This document shows positions 25,751 to 34,110 of a stretch of 64,000 nt of DNA, one piece after another. This DNA comes from Pseudescherichia sp032055545 (GTDB lineage: Bacteria > Pseudomonadota > Gammaproteobacteria > Enterobacterales > Enterobacteriaceae), in assembly GCA_032055545.1 (NCBI GenBank), contig DAMBQR010000008.1:1-64000 (forward strand). Reading direction: 5' to 3'. The number at the start of each line of letters is the position of its first letter. Within the stretch, counting starts at the first letter, position 1. The notes under the pieces were generated by a model that searched no databases, was not told where the DNA came from, and worked only from the letters and a program-made list of their open reading frames with translations. The position numbers were made by a program, and so were the translations under genes.

Positions 25751-27517
25751 TTAGTAAGTACGAATCTTCGGCGGGAACGCCGGACGCAGTTTTGGCTCCA
25801 TGTTCACGCTGCGGCGCGTCATGGATTCCGATTCAGGCAGATACAGGGAGTGGCAGAGCCAGTTTTCGTCGTCACGCTCCGGGAAGTCGAAGCGGCTGTG
25901 CGCCCCACGGCTCTCGGTACGGAAGTTCGCCGACACTGCCGTGGCGTAGGCGGTCTCCATCAGGTTATCCAGCTCCAGGCACTCGACGCGCTGGGTGTTG
26001 AACTCGCTGGAGGTGTCATCCAGGCGGGCATTTTTCAGTCGCTCGCGGATGGCCTTCAGCTGCTCCAGCCCCTTCGCCATGGCATCGCCTTCGCGGAATA
26101 CCGAGAAGTTGTGCTGCATACACTCCTGCAACGCTTTGCGGATCGTCACCGGATCTTCACCATCGCGGTTGTTGTTCCAGCGGTTCAGGCGCGCCAGCGA
26201 GGCGTCAATTTCGTCGTCGGTCGCATCACGCAGCGCGCCCTGCTCGGCGATAGACTCCTGCAGGTGCAGACCCACCGCACGGCCAAAGACCACCAGGTCC
26301 AGCAGCGAGTTGCCGCCGAGGCGGTTGGCGCCGTGTACCGATACGCAGGCGATCTCGCCCACGGCAAACAGCCCTGGCACCACCACGTCTTCGCCCTCGG
26401 CGTTGACGGTCAGCGCCTGGCCGGTCACTTTAGTTGGGATACCGCCCATCATATAGTGGCAGGTCGGGATCACCGGGATTGGCTCTTTCACCGGATCGAC
26501 GTGGGCAAAGGTGCGGGAGAGCTCAAGGATACCCGGCAGGCGGGATTCGAGAACCTCTTTACCGAGGTGGTCGAGCTTCAGCTTGGCGTGCGGACCCCAC
26601 GGGCCGTCGCAGCCGCGGCCTTCACGGATCTCGATCATGATAGAGCGCGCGACCACGTCACGGCCCGCCAGATCTTTGGCGTTCGGCGCGTAACGCTCCA
26701 TAAAGCGCTCGCCGTGCTTGTTCAGCAGGTAGCCGCCTTCACCGCGGCAGCCTTCGGTGACCAGAACGCCCGCACCGGCGATGCCGGTTGGGTGGAACTG
26801 CCACATCTCCATATCCTGCACCGGCACGCCCGCGCGGATCGCCATACCGACACCGTCACCGGTATTGATGTGGGCGTTGGTGGTGGACTGGTAGATACGG
26901 CCCGCGCCACCGGTGGCCAGCACCGTTGCACGCGCTTTGAAGTAGACCACTTCCCCGGTTTCGATGCACAGAGCGGTACAGCCGACCACCGCGCCATCGG
27001 CGTTTTTCACCAGGTCCAGCGCATACCACTCAGAGAAGATGGTGGTCTTGTTTTTCAGGTTCTGCTGATAAAGGGTATGCAGCAGGGCGTGGCCGGTACG
27101 GTCCGCCGCCGCTGCAGTGCGTGCCGCCTGCTCGCCGCCGAAATCTTTCGACTGGCCGCCAAACGGACGCTGATAGATGGTGCCGTTCTCCAGGCGGGAA
27201 AATGGCAGGCCCATGTGATCCAGCTCGAGGATCGCTTCCGGGCCGGTTTTACACATATACTCAATGGCGTCCTGGTCACCGATGTAGTCGGAGCCTTTTA
27301 CCGTGTCATACATGTGCCATTCCCAGTTGTCTTCATGGGTATTGCCCAGCGCCACGGTGATACCGCCCTGCGCAGAGACCGTATGGGAACGGGTTGGGAA
27401 AACTTTAGAGAGCAGCGCACAGCTCTGGCCGCTTTGGGAAATTTGCAGCGCCGCGCGCATACCTGCGCCACCGGCACCAATTACAACCGCATCAAATTCT
27501 CTGACTGGCAGTTTCAT
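25751..27517 (-). CDS. sdhA: Succinate dehydrogenase flavoprotein subunit
   Basis: SdhA oxidises succinate using covalently bound FAD. The start is taken at 27517 (MKLPVREFDAVV), which overlaps the sdhD stop by one base as in E. coli, giving 588 residues; a frame four residues longer has no support. The FAD dinucleotide motif VVIGAGGAGMRAA (11-23), the FAD-linked His45 (TRSHTVSAQGG), MWQFHPTGI near residue 240 and the active-site region HGANRLGGNSLLD near residue 392 are all intact. Confidence 0.97.
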   Translation of the reverse strand: MKLPVREFDAVVIGAGGAGMRAALQISQSGQSCALLSKVFPTRSHTVSAQGGITVALGNTHEDNWEWHMYDTVKGSDYIGDQDAIEYMCKTGPEAILELDHMGLPFSRLENGTIYQRPFGGQSKDFGGEQAARTAAAADRTGHALLHTLYQQNLKNKTTIFSEWYALDLVKNADGAVVGCTALCIETGEVVYFKARATVLATGGAGRIYQSTTNAHINTGDGVGMAIRAGVPVQDMEMWQFHPTGIAGAGVLVTEGCRGEGGYLLNKHGERFMERYAPNAKDLAGRDVVARSIMIEIREGRGCDGPWGPHAKLKLDHLGKEVLESRLPGILELSRTFAHVDPVKEPIPVIPTCHYMMGGIPTKVTGQALTVNAEGEDVVVPGLFAVGEIACVSVHGANRLGGNSLLDLVVFGRAVGLHLQESIAEQGALRDATDDEIDASLARLNRWNNNRDGEDPVTIRKALQECMQHNFSVFREGDAMAKGLEQLKAIRERLKNARLDDTSSEFNTQRVECLELDNLMETAYATAVSANFRTESRGAHSRFDFPERDDENWLCHSLYLPESESMTRRSVNMEPKLRPAFPPKIRTY

Positions 27518-27864
27518 TACACACCCCACACCACAACGAATCCATAAATAACGTATACCAGCAGCGCCACCACGGTGAGCAGCTGTAACCCAAGGCGCAG
27601 CGCCGTGGATTTAACGTAGTCAGTAAACACCTGCCACATGCCAATCCAGGTGTGGATCAACGTGGAAACGAGCGCCAGCAAGGTGAACACTTTGGTAAAG
27701 GCGGAGGAGAAAAAGCCTGTCCAGGCTTGATAGGTGACATCGCCAGTGATGGCGAAAAACCCGACCATATAGATGATGTACAGCGTCAGAACGATAGCGG
27801 TAGCGCGGACCAGAATGAAGTCATGTACGCCGTTGCGTCCTAATGCGGAGGCGTTGCTTACCAT
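27517..27864 (-). CDS. sdhD: Succinate dehydrogenase membrane anchor SdhD
   Basis: SdhD with SdhC anchors the complex and forms the haem b and ubiquinone sites. The 115-residue product begins MVSNASALGRNG and has three membrane helices (about 15-38, 56-80 and 88-113). The haem ligand His71 (TLIHTW) and quinone-site Tyr83 (TDYVK) are at the E. coli positions. A longer in-frame extension is excluded because it would run through sdhC. The start overlaps the sdhC stop by 7 nt (ATGGTAA) and the stop overlaps sdhA by one base. Confidence 0.97.
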   Translation of the reverse strand: MVSNASALGRNGVHDFILVRATAIVLTLYIIYMVGFFAITGDVTYQAWTGFFSSAFTKVFTLLALVSTLIHTWIGMWQVFTDYVKSTALRLGLQLLTVVALLVYVIYGFVVVWGV

Positions 27865-28247
27865 ACGAGGACTCCTGCGAGAATTGAAAGCACGACAGTG
27901 ATAGCAATAGCAATATAGGCAGAACGTTGACCTGCGGCGAAGGTCTCTTCCAGATAGCCGACATCCATCAGCATGTGGCGGATGCCGCCCACGGCGTGAT
28001 AGGCCAGCGCGGTGAGGATGCCCCACATAATGAACTTAACGAAAAAGCTATCCATGATGGCGGAGGCGTGCTGGAAGCCCTCTTCTGAGGAGAGCGACAG
28101 GCCCAGCAGCCACAGCAGAATACCGATCGCCACGAAGGTGATGACGCCGGACACGCGGTGGAGGATGGACGCTATAGCCGTAACAGGGAACCGGATCGTA
28201 GTGAGATCCAGATTGACAGGTCTTTGTTTCTTAGCATTTTTTATCAT
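27858..28247 (-). CDS. sdhC: Succinate dehydrogenase cytochrome b556 subunit SdhC
   Basis: SdhC is the first gene of the sdhCDAB-sucABCD operon. The start at 28247 gives MIKNAKKQRPVNLDL and 129 residues, the E. coli length; an upstream ATG adding five residues is less likely. Three helices are visible, with Ser27/Arg31-type quinone-site residues in SILHRVSGV and haem ligand His84 (LAYHAV). In E. coli the operon is controlled by ArcA, CRP, FNR and, through the mRNA leader, by the RNAs RyhB and Spot 42; only the leader position is seen here. Confidence 0.97.
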   Translation of the reverse strand: MIKNAKKQRPVNLDLTTIRFPVTAIASILHRVSGVITFVAIGILLWLLGLSLSSEEGFQHASAIMDSFFVKFIMWGILTALAYHAVGGIRHMLMDVGYLEETFAAGQRSAYIAIAITVVLSILAGVLVW

Positions 28248-28900
28248 GAATAACGCCCACATGCTGTTCTTATAGTTTCCTTCCTCCGGTCTGCAGGCGG
28301 GTCAGACAGCGTCCATTTGTATAACTGCTCGTCATGCAAAATTTCATGCTTTCGTAGGCTAAACGACGCATTACAACGCTGGTGGCTCGGGACGGCAGGG
28401 TATTCCGGAGACCTGGCGGCAGTATAGGATGTTCACAAAATCATTACAATTAACCTACATACACTTTGTCGGGTTTTATGCTGAACAGTGACCTCTATCA
28501 CGATACCAACATATTTTTAATTTTTAACCATGAGATTTGACAAAACTTAAACATTATTGTTACAAACGTCAGCGGAAAAGTCATATAATTCGTAAAAGTT
28601 ATGGGGTCTCTCTTTCACCTGAGAATTAGTTATGTAACAGTGAGAAGGATTGACCGCCGTTATCAGGACAGTTATTAGTGATATACAGGTTTGACAAATT
28701 CGGACTGTAAAAAACCTGATTTGCTGATTTTTCACGGTATTTTAATGTTTGCCTGCAAGCGCTCATCGCCCTGTACCCAAGTATCTCCACTCAACAGAGG
28801 CACGCGCCAAATAACAAACTGGTAACATTGATTTTCTGTATGAATGCAAATCCGGCTTCTTCCCAACAGTCTTAAGCATAAGGCGCTAAGGAGACCGTAA
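28248..28900. promoter_or_regulatory. Divergent sdhC-gltA regulatory region
   Basis: This 653-nt AT-rich interval lies between divergent TCA-cycle genes and holds both promoters. TTGACA-like hexamers occur at about 28536 and 28692, the latter inside GGTTTGACAAATTCGG on the gltA strand. A good ribosome site (AAGGAGACC) lies just before the gltA ATG. Short frames inside the region lack family resemblance and are taken as chance. Confidence 0.7.
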
Positions 28901-30187
28901 ATGGCTGATAAGAAAGCTACCCTCACCTACAATGGTGGCGATGCTATTGAACTGGATGTGCTACAGGGCACGCTCGGTCAGGACGTTATTGATGTCCGTA
29001 CACTCGGCTCAAAAGGGGTATTCACTTTTGACCCAGGTTTCACCTCTACCGCATCCTGCGAATCCAAAATCACCTTTATCGACGGTGACGAAGGCATTCT
29101 GCTCCATCGCGGTTTCCCGATTGACCAGCTGGCAACCGAATCAAACTACCTTGAAGTGTGCTACATCCTGCTGAAGGGTGAGAAGCCGACCCAGGCTGAG
29201 TTTGACGAGTTCAAAACTATCGTTACGCGTCACACTATGATCCACGAGCAGATCACCCGTCTGTTCCACGGCTTCCGTCGCGACTCCCACCCGATGGCGG
29301 TACTGTGCGGCGTAACCGGCGCGCTGGCGGCGTTCTACCACGACTCGCTGGACGTGAACAACCCGCGCCACCGCGAGATTGCTGCGTTCCGCCTGCTGTC
29401 TAAAATGCCAACCGTAGCAGCAATGTGTTACAAGTATTCAATTGGACAGCCTTTTGTTTACCCGCGCAACGACCTCTCCTACGCGGGCAACTTCCTGAAC
29501 ATGATGTTCTCTACCCCGTGCGAGAAGTATGAGGTTAACCCGGTGCTGGAACGTGCCATGGACCGCATCCTGATCCTGCATGCCGATCACGAGCAGAACG
29601 CTTCCACCTCTACGGTCCGTACTGCGGGCTCCTCGGGCGCTAACCCATTTGCCTGTATCGCGGCCGGTATCGCCTCCCTGTGGGGACCGGCGCACGGCGG
29701 CGCAAACGAAGCGGCACTGAAGATGCTGGAAGAGATCAGCACCGTTGAGCACATTCCGGAATTTGTGCGTCGTGCTAAAGACAAAAACGACTCTTTCCGC
29801 CTGATGGGCTTTGGTCATCGTGTTTATAAAAACTATGACCCGCGCGCCACCGTGATGCGTGAAACCTGCCATGAAGTACTGAAAGAGCTGGGCACCAAAG
29901 ACGATCTGCTTCAGGTAGCGATGGAGCTTGAGCACATTGCGCTCAACGACCCCTACTTCATCGAGAAGAAACTCTACCCGAACGTGGACTTCTACTCCGG
30001 CATTATCCTGAAAGCGATGGGTATTCCGTCCTCAATGTTTACCGTTATCTTCGCGATGGCGCGTACCGTTGGCTGGATCGCCCACTGGAACGAAATGCAC
30101 GACGACGGCATCAAAATCGCCCGTCCGCGCCAGCTCTATACCGGCTACGAACAGCGCGATTTCAAATCCGATCTGCAGAACCACTAA
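28901..30187 (+). CDS. gltA: Citrate synthase (hexameric type II)
   Basis: GltA condenses acetyl-CoA and oxaloacetate, the entry step of the TCA cycle. The 428-residue product aligns end to end with the E. coli enzyme (427). The catalytic triad regions are present: GPAHGGANEAAL (His264 in mature numbering), MGFGHRVYKNYDPRA (His305) and PNVDFYSG (Asp362). The N-terminal domain typical of NADH-sensitive type II enzymes is intact. It is transcribed alone and ends 8 nt before a GC-rich hairpin. Confidence 0.98.
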   Translation: MADKKATLTYNGGDAIELDVLQGTLGQDVIDVRTLGSKGVFTFDPGFTSTASCESKITFIDGDEGILLHRGFPIDQLATESNYLEVCYILLKGEKPTQAEFDEFKTIVTRHTMIHEQITRLFHGFRRDSHPMAVLCGVTGALAAFYHDSLDVNNPRHREIAAFRLLSKMPTVAAMCYKYSIGQPFVYPRNDLSYAGNFLNMMFSTPCEKYEVNPVLERAMDRILILHADHEQNASTSTVRTAGSSGANPFACIAAGIASLWGPAHGGANEAALKMLEEISTVEHIPEFVRRAKDKNDSFRLMGFGHRVYKNYDPRATVMRETCHEVLKELGTKDDLLQVAMELEHIALNDPYFIEKKLYPNVDFYSGIILKAMGIPSSMFTVIFAMARTVGWIAHWNEMHDDGIKIARPRQLYTGYEQRDFKSDLQNH

Positions 30188-30195
30188 TCTGCCCT

Positions 30196-30220
30196 GCCCG
30201 GCGGCACAACGCTGCCGGGC
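30196..30220 (+). terminator. Hairpin after gltA
   Basis: Arms GCCCGGC (30196-30202) and GCCGGGC (30214-30220) are followed by CTTCTATTTC. The element resembles a REP half-unit and likely acts as terminator or barrier between the convergent gltA and nei genes. Confidence 0.6.
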
Positions 30221-30223
30221 CTT

Positions 30224-31015
30224 CTATTTCTGGCATCCCGGACACCAATAAAATGGCCGCGATGACAGAGTAGTCTTCTCGATAACTCCCCCGCAGCGAC
30301 CGCATTTTTTCCCCGCCCGATGAAACACGTTGAAGCGAAACAGCGCCCCATGATGGCGTTTCTCATTGACCCTGCCGCGCGTGCGGTAGGAGAGACGCGG
30401 CACCTCCAGCAGCGCACTGGACAGGGCATCCAGCTGCGTCTCGCTGAGATCGGCGGCGCGATGAGTGGGTGCCAGCTCGGTGGCCCAAAGAATTTCGATC
30501 CGCAGATAGTTTCCCAGCCCGGCGAGAAAGGCCTGATCCAGCAGCAGCCCGGAAAACTGACGGCGGCGAAAACGGGGTGAAATCAACCGCTCCCTGACCG
30601 TGGCAACGTCCAAATCGGGATCGAGCACGTCCGGCCCGACGCGCTGTAAAAACGGGTGGGCAGCCAGCTGCTCCGGGGTGAGCATCTCGATATCCGAGGC
30701 GCTGTAGAGCAGAATGGCTTTATCGGCGGCGGCCAGTTTCACCCGGAGGATACGCGTGGTCTGCGGCTCCTCCCCCGCCTTCACGACCCGCCAGACACCG
30801 TAGAGCTGATTGTGGCTATAGAGGGTCATACCCCCGGAGAAGTGGGTCAGCAGCGCTTTACCGCGCGTTTCGATACGCTCAACGTGCTGACCGGCAAGCT
30901 CCGCCTCCCACGGCTTCAAATGTTCATAGGCAAACCAGGCTTCGGTGAGCGGCTTGCCCTGAATAGCTTTCTCAAGGTTGTCCGCCGCCCGGCGGATCTC
31001 GGGGCCTTCCGGCAT
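30224..31015 (-). CDS. nei: Endonuclease VIII, oxidised-pyrimidine DNA glycosylase
   Basis: Nei excises oxidised pyrimidines and cleaves the abasic site by beta,delta-elimination. The 263-residue product has the catalytic start MPEGPEI, in which Pro2 becomes the nucleophile after Met removal and Glu3 assists, Lys53 (TRGKALLTH), a helix-two-turn-helix, and a C-terminal zinc finger with paired cysteines (CGRCGG and CPGCQ). All active residues are intact. It is convergent with gltA and lies 17 nt after pxpA, so it may be cotranscribed with the oxoprolinase genes. E. coli K-12 has abrB and a fimbrial cluster between nei and gltA; these are absent. Confidence 0.97.
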   Translation of the reverse strand: MPEGPEIRRAADNLEKAIQGKPLTEAWFAYEHLKPWEAELAGQHVERIETRGKALLTHFSGGMTLYSHNQLYGVWRVVKAGEEPQTTRILRVKLAAADKAILLYSASDIEMLTPEQLAAHPFLQRVGPDVLDPDLDVATVRERLISPRFRRRQFSGLLLDQAFLAGLGNYLRIEILWATELAPTHRAADLSETQLDALSSALLEVPRLSYRTRGRVNEKRHHGALFRFNVFHRAGKKCGRCGGVIEKTTLSSRPFYWCPGCQK

Positions 31016-31032
31016 ACGCTCTCCTTACTTGA

Positions 31033-31773
31033 TTAACTGGCAGTGACGGTGATATTGCTGGCGGCAAAGGCCTCGCGCAGGCGTTGCGCAAAGAGCAAGG
31101 CGTGCTCGCCGTCGCCGTGCAGGCAGACCGTCTGGGCGTTAACCTTCGTCCACTGGCCCTGAATGCTTTTAACCCGTCCGCCCTGCACCATCTCCAGGGT
31201 TTGCGACAGGGCCTGCGCTTCGTCGTCGATCAGCGCCCCTGGCTGAGCGCGCGGCACCAGCGAGCCGTCACTCATGTAGCCCCGATCGGCAAAAACCTCC
31301 TCCCGGGTTGAGAGGCCGTAACGCTCCCCGGCGCGGATAAGCTCGCTGCCTGCCAGCCCAACCAGCATCAGTCCGGGATCGCAGGCGTGTACCGCCCGGG
31401 CAATCGCATCGGCGAGCGCCGGATCTTTCGCCGCCTGGTTGTAGAGCATGCCGTGCGGCTTAACATGCCTCATCGTCCCGCCTTCAGCGCGCACGATGGC
31501 TGCCAGCGCGCCCGCCTGGTAAAGGGTCTGGGCATAGACGGTCTCCGGCGGCAGGGTCATCGCCGTACGGCCAAAGTTTTGCCGATCGGGAAAGCTGGGA
31601 TGCGCCCCCACCGCCACGCCGTTCTTCAACGCCTCGCGTACGCAGGCCAGCATGGTTTGCGCATCGCCCGCGTGAAAGCCGCAGGCGATGTTGGCCGAGG
31701 AGACTAGCTGTAGCAGGGCACTGTCACTGGCGCTCCCCTCCCCGAGATCGGCGTTAAGATCAATTTTCAGCAC
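31033..31773 (-). CDS. pxpA: 5-Oxoprolinase subunit A (LamB/YcsF family)
   Basis: PxpA works with PxpB and PxpC in the ATP-dependent opening of 5-oxoproline (pyroglutamate) to glutamate, a damage-repair activity. The 246-residue product shows the family start IDLNADLGEG, then NIACGFHAGD near residue 29 and VGAHPSFPD near residue 56, with the conserved histidine and aspartate residues expected of this fold. It overlaps pxpC by 14 nt. Gene order pxpB-pxpC-pxpA-nei matches E. coli. Confidence 0.95.
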   Translation of the reverse strand: MLKIDLNADLGEGSASDSALLQLVSSANIACGFHAGDAQTMLACVREALKNGVAVGAHPSFPDRQNFGRTAMTLPPETVYAQTLYQAGALAAIVRAEGGTMRHVKPHGMLYNQAAKDPALADAIARAVHACDPGLMLVGLAGSELIRAGERYGLSTREEVFADRGYMSDGSLVPRAQPGALIDDEAQALSQTLEMVQGGRVKSIQGQWTKVNAQTVCLHGDGEHALLFAQRLREAFAASNITVTAS

Positions 31774-32692
31774 GTAGCCCCCGCGTCAGCTGATCGAGAA
31801 ACAGCCGCTGCTCGCGGCGGGCGCTGAGCGCTTCCTCAAGGGTACAGGGAACAAAGTGGATAGGATCGCCAAGACGAATCTGTCCCAGGTGATACATATC
31901 GGCCTCAATAATGCAGGCAATGCGCGGATAGCCGCCGGTGGTCTGGGCATCGTTCATCAGCACGATAGGCTGGCCGTTATGCGGCACCTGAATCACGCCG
32001 GGAACCAGTCCGTGGGAGAGCATCTCCTGCTCAGTACGCCGCTTCAGCTCAGGCCCGTGCAGGCGATAGCCCATCCGGTTACTCTGCGGGCTAAGCTGCC
32101 ACGGCAGTCGCCACAGGGCCTCCTGCGAGGCGGTATCGAACGACTGGTACTCCGGTCCCGGCAGCGCGCGAATGCGGTTGCCCCACAGGAGCTGCTTGAC
32201 CCCCTGCGGGCCAGAGAAATGGCGTTCACAGGCGCGGATCGGCAGCCGATCGCCATCCTGTAACAGCCGTCCGGCAAAGCCGCCGATGCCTACCTTCAGG
32301 TCGGTGCTGTAGGATCCCATTACCTCAGGCACATCGAAACCGCCCGCTACCGCCAGGTAGCTGCGCATGCCATGCCGGGGACGCTTAAGCATCAGTCGCT
32401 GTCCGGCGCGGGCCTGATGCCGCCATCCGGTCCATACCGCCTTGCCGTCCAGAGTCGCCTCGCAGCCCGCACCGGTGAGGGCAAACCAGCCGTCATCGGC
32501 GAACTCAAACTCGCACTGGCCAAGCGTCAGCTCCAGCGCCGCCTCGCCGGGGGCGTTACCCACCAGCGCGTTGGCAATCTCCAGTGCCGGAGCATCCAGC
32601 GCGCCGCAGTAGCTGATACCGGACTGGCGCAGCCCCTTGCGTTTGCCACCCTGTACCGAGGTGTACATCCCGGCGCGAATAACCGTTAGCAT
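31760..32692 (-). CDS. pxpC: 5-Oxoprolinase subunit C
   Basis: PxpC is the biotin-independent carboxylase-like (KipA/YbgK) subunit of bacterial 5-oxoprolinase. The 310-residue product starts MLTVIRAGMYTSVQGGKRKGLRQSG-like sequence and contains GALDAPALEIANALVGN near residue 31, YLAVAGGFDVPEVMGS near residue 112 and VLMNDAQTTGGYPRIA near residue 248, all characteristic of the family. It overlaps pxpB by 7 nt and pxpA by 14 nt, indicating coupled translation and a complex with balanced subunits. Confidence 0.95.
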   Translation of the reverse strand: MLTVIRAGMYTSVQGGKRKGLRQSGISYCGALDAPALEIANALVGNAPGEAALELTLGQCEFEFADDGWFALTGAGCEATLDGKAVWTGWRHQARAGQRLMLKRPRHGMRSYLAVAGGFDVPEVMGSYSTDLKVGIGGFAGRLLQDGDRLPIRACERHFSGPQGVKQLLWGNRIRALPGPEYQSFDTASQEALWRLPWQLSPQSNRMGYRLHGPELKRRTEQEMLSHGLVPGVIQVPHNGQPIVLMNDAQTTGGYPRIACIIEADMYHLGQIRLGDPIHFVPCTLEEALSARREQRLFLDQLTRGLRAEN

Positions 32693-33342
32693 ACCCCCTC
32701 CTTCTGCGGAACAAAGCGCACCCGGTCGCCGGGGCGCAAGAGTACGGGATCGTTGTTATCAGGATCGAACAGCGCCAGCGGCGTATGGCCGATTAGCTGC
32801 CAGCCCCCCGGCGTCGCGAGGGGGTAGATCCCGGTCTGCTCTCCGCCGATGCCTACCGAACCGGCGGGCACAGAGAGGCGCGGCTCTGCCCGGCGCGGCG
32901 TATGCAGCGCCTCCGGCAACCCGCCCAGATAGGGGAAGCCCGGCTGGAAGCCAAGGAACCACACCACGTACTCCGTGGAGGCATGCAGCTCCACCACCTG
33001 CCTTTCACTGAGATTACTGTGCTCTGCCACTACGGACAGATCCGGCCCCGCCGCGCCGCCGTAGACTACCGGGATCTCAATAAAACGCGACTCTGGCTCC
33101 AGAGCCTCACTCTCTTCCCACCAGCGCTGTAGCCGCTCAATGGCATCCAGCGCTCTCTCCTGCGGATCCGCCAGCACAACGGTGACGTTGTTCATGCCGG
33201 GGATCACATCGACAACATTGGGCAGTTCAACCACCCGCTGGGCCAGGCGCCAGATGCGCTTCTGGCTGGCCAGGGTGACCGGAGGCTCAAGCTCCAGTAC
33301 CACAGCGGCCTCACCTAACAGATAACAACGTGCTCGCTGCAC
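32686..33342 (-). CDS. pxpB: 5-Oxoprolinase subunit B
   Basis: PxpB (YbgJ/KipI family, cyclophilin-like fold) pairs with PxpC. The 218-residue product shows the family motifs WFLGFQPGFPYLGGLPE near residue 128 and GSVGIGGEQTGIYPLATPGGW near residue 162 (21 residues), followed by a short beta-rich C-terminus. It is the first oxoprolinase gene of the set, 15 nt downstream of ybgI. Length matches E. coli YbgJ. Confidence 0.95.
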   Translation of the reverse strand: MQRARCYLLGEAAVVLELEPPVTLASQKRIWRLAQRVVELPNVVDVIPGMNNVTVVLADPQERALDAIERLQRWWEESEALEPESRFIEIPVVYGGAAGPDLSVVAEHSNLSERQVVELHASTEYVVWFLGFQPGFPYLGGLPEALHTPRRAEPRLSVPAGSVGIGGEQTGIYPLATPGGWQLIGHTPLALFDPDNNDPVLLRPGDRVRFVPQKEGVC

Positions 33343-33357
33343 TTAGTCCCCCTTGCA

Positions 33358-34101
33358 TCAGGCCGGATTGGGAATATCGATAAAGGTAACGTCTAAATCC
33401 GTATTTTCGGTCAGCCACTCGCTAAGGGCGCGGATGCCGCCACGCTCGGTGGCGTGATGCCCCGCCGCGTAAAAGTGCAGCCCCTGCTCCCGGGCGCTGT
33501 GAATGGTCTGCTCGGAGACCTCGCCGGTGATAAAAGCATCGACGCCGAAACGGGCAGCGCTGTCGATAAAGCCCTGACCGCCGCCGGTACACCATGCCAC
33601 GCGCTTGACCAGATCCGGGCCGGTATCGCCGCTCCACAGCGGCCGACGGCCAAGCCTGGCCTCGATCCACGATGCCAGCTCGAGGCCAGGCACCGGCATC
33701 GCCAGCTCGCCCCAGGGAACCAGCGGCTCAATTTCGCCTTTCACGGTAATGCCTAACAGCGCCGCCAGCTGAACGTTATTCCCCAGCTCCGGATGCGCGT
33801 CCAGCGGCAGGTGCCAGCCGTAGAGGTTGATATCGTTAGCCAGCAGGGCCTTGAGGCGATTGCGTTTCATGCCGCGGATCACCGGCGACTCTCCTTTCCA
33901 GAAATAGCCGTGATGAACGATGATCGCATCGGCCTGCTGGCGAATTGCTTCATCGATCAGCGCCTGGCTGGCAGTCACGCCGGTAATAATTTTTCGTACT
34001 TCCTCACGCCCCTCGACCTGCAGGCCGTTGGGGGCATAGTCACTGAAGGTCGCGCTGTTAAGCTTGTCATTAATCAGGCGTTCCAGTTCGGTGTTGTTCA
34101 T
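33358..34101 (-). CDS. ybgI: YbgI, Nif3-like dinuclear metal protein
   Basis: This 247-residue protein belongs to the NIF3/DUF34 family, which binds two metal ions in a toroidal hexamer; a GTP-cyclohydrolase or metal-delivery role has been proposed for relatives but the function is not settled. Metal-ligand motifs IVHHGYFWKG (about residue 62) and AAGHHATERGG (about residue 214) are present. Two adjacent ATGs occur; the second (34101) gives the better ribosome-site spacing and the usual length. It is encoded between phrB and pxpB on the same strand. Confidence 0.93.
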   Translation of the reverse strand: MNNTELERLINDKLNSATFSDYAPNGLQVEGREEVRKIITGVTASQALIDEAIRQQADAIIVHHGYFWKGESPVIRGMKRNRLKALLANDINLYGWHLPLDAHPELGNNVQLAALLGITVKGEIEPLVPWGELAMPVPGLELASWIEARLGRRPLWSGDTGPDLVKRVAWCTGGGQGFIDSAARFGVDAFITGEVSEQTIHSAREQGLHFYAAGHHATERGGIRALSEWLTENTDLDVTFIDIPNPA

Positions 34102-34110
34102 CATCCCTCT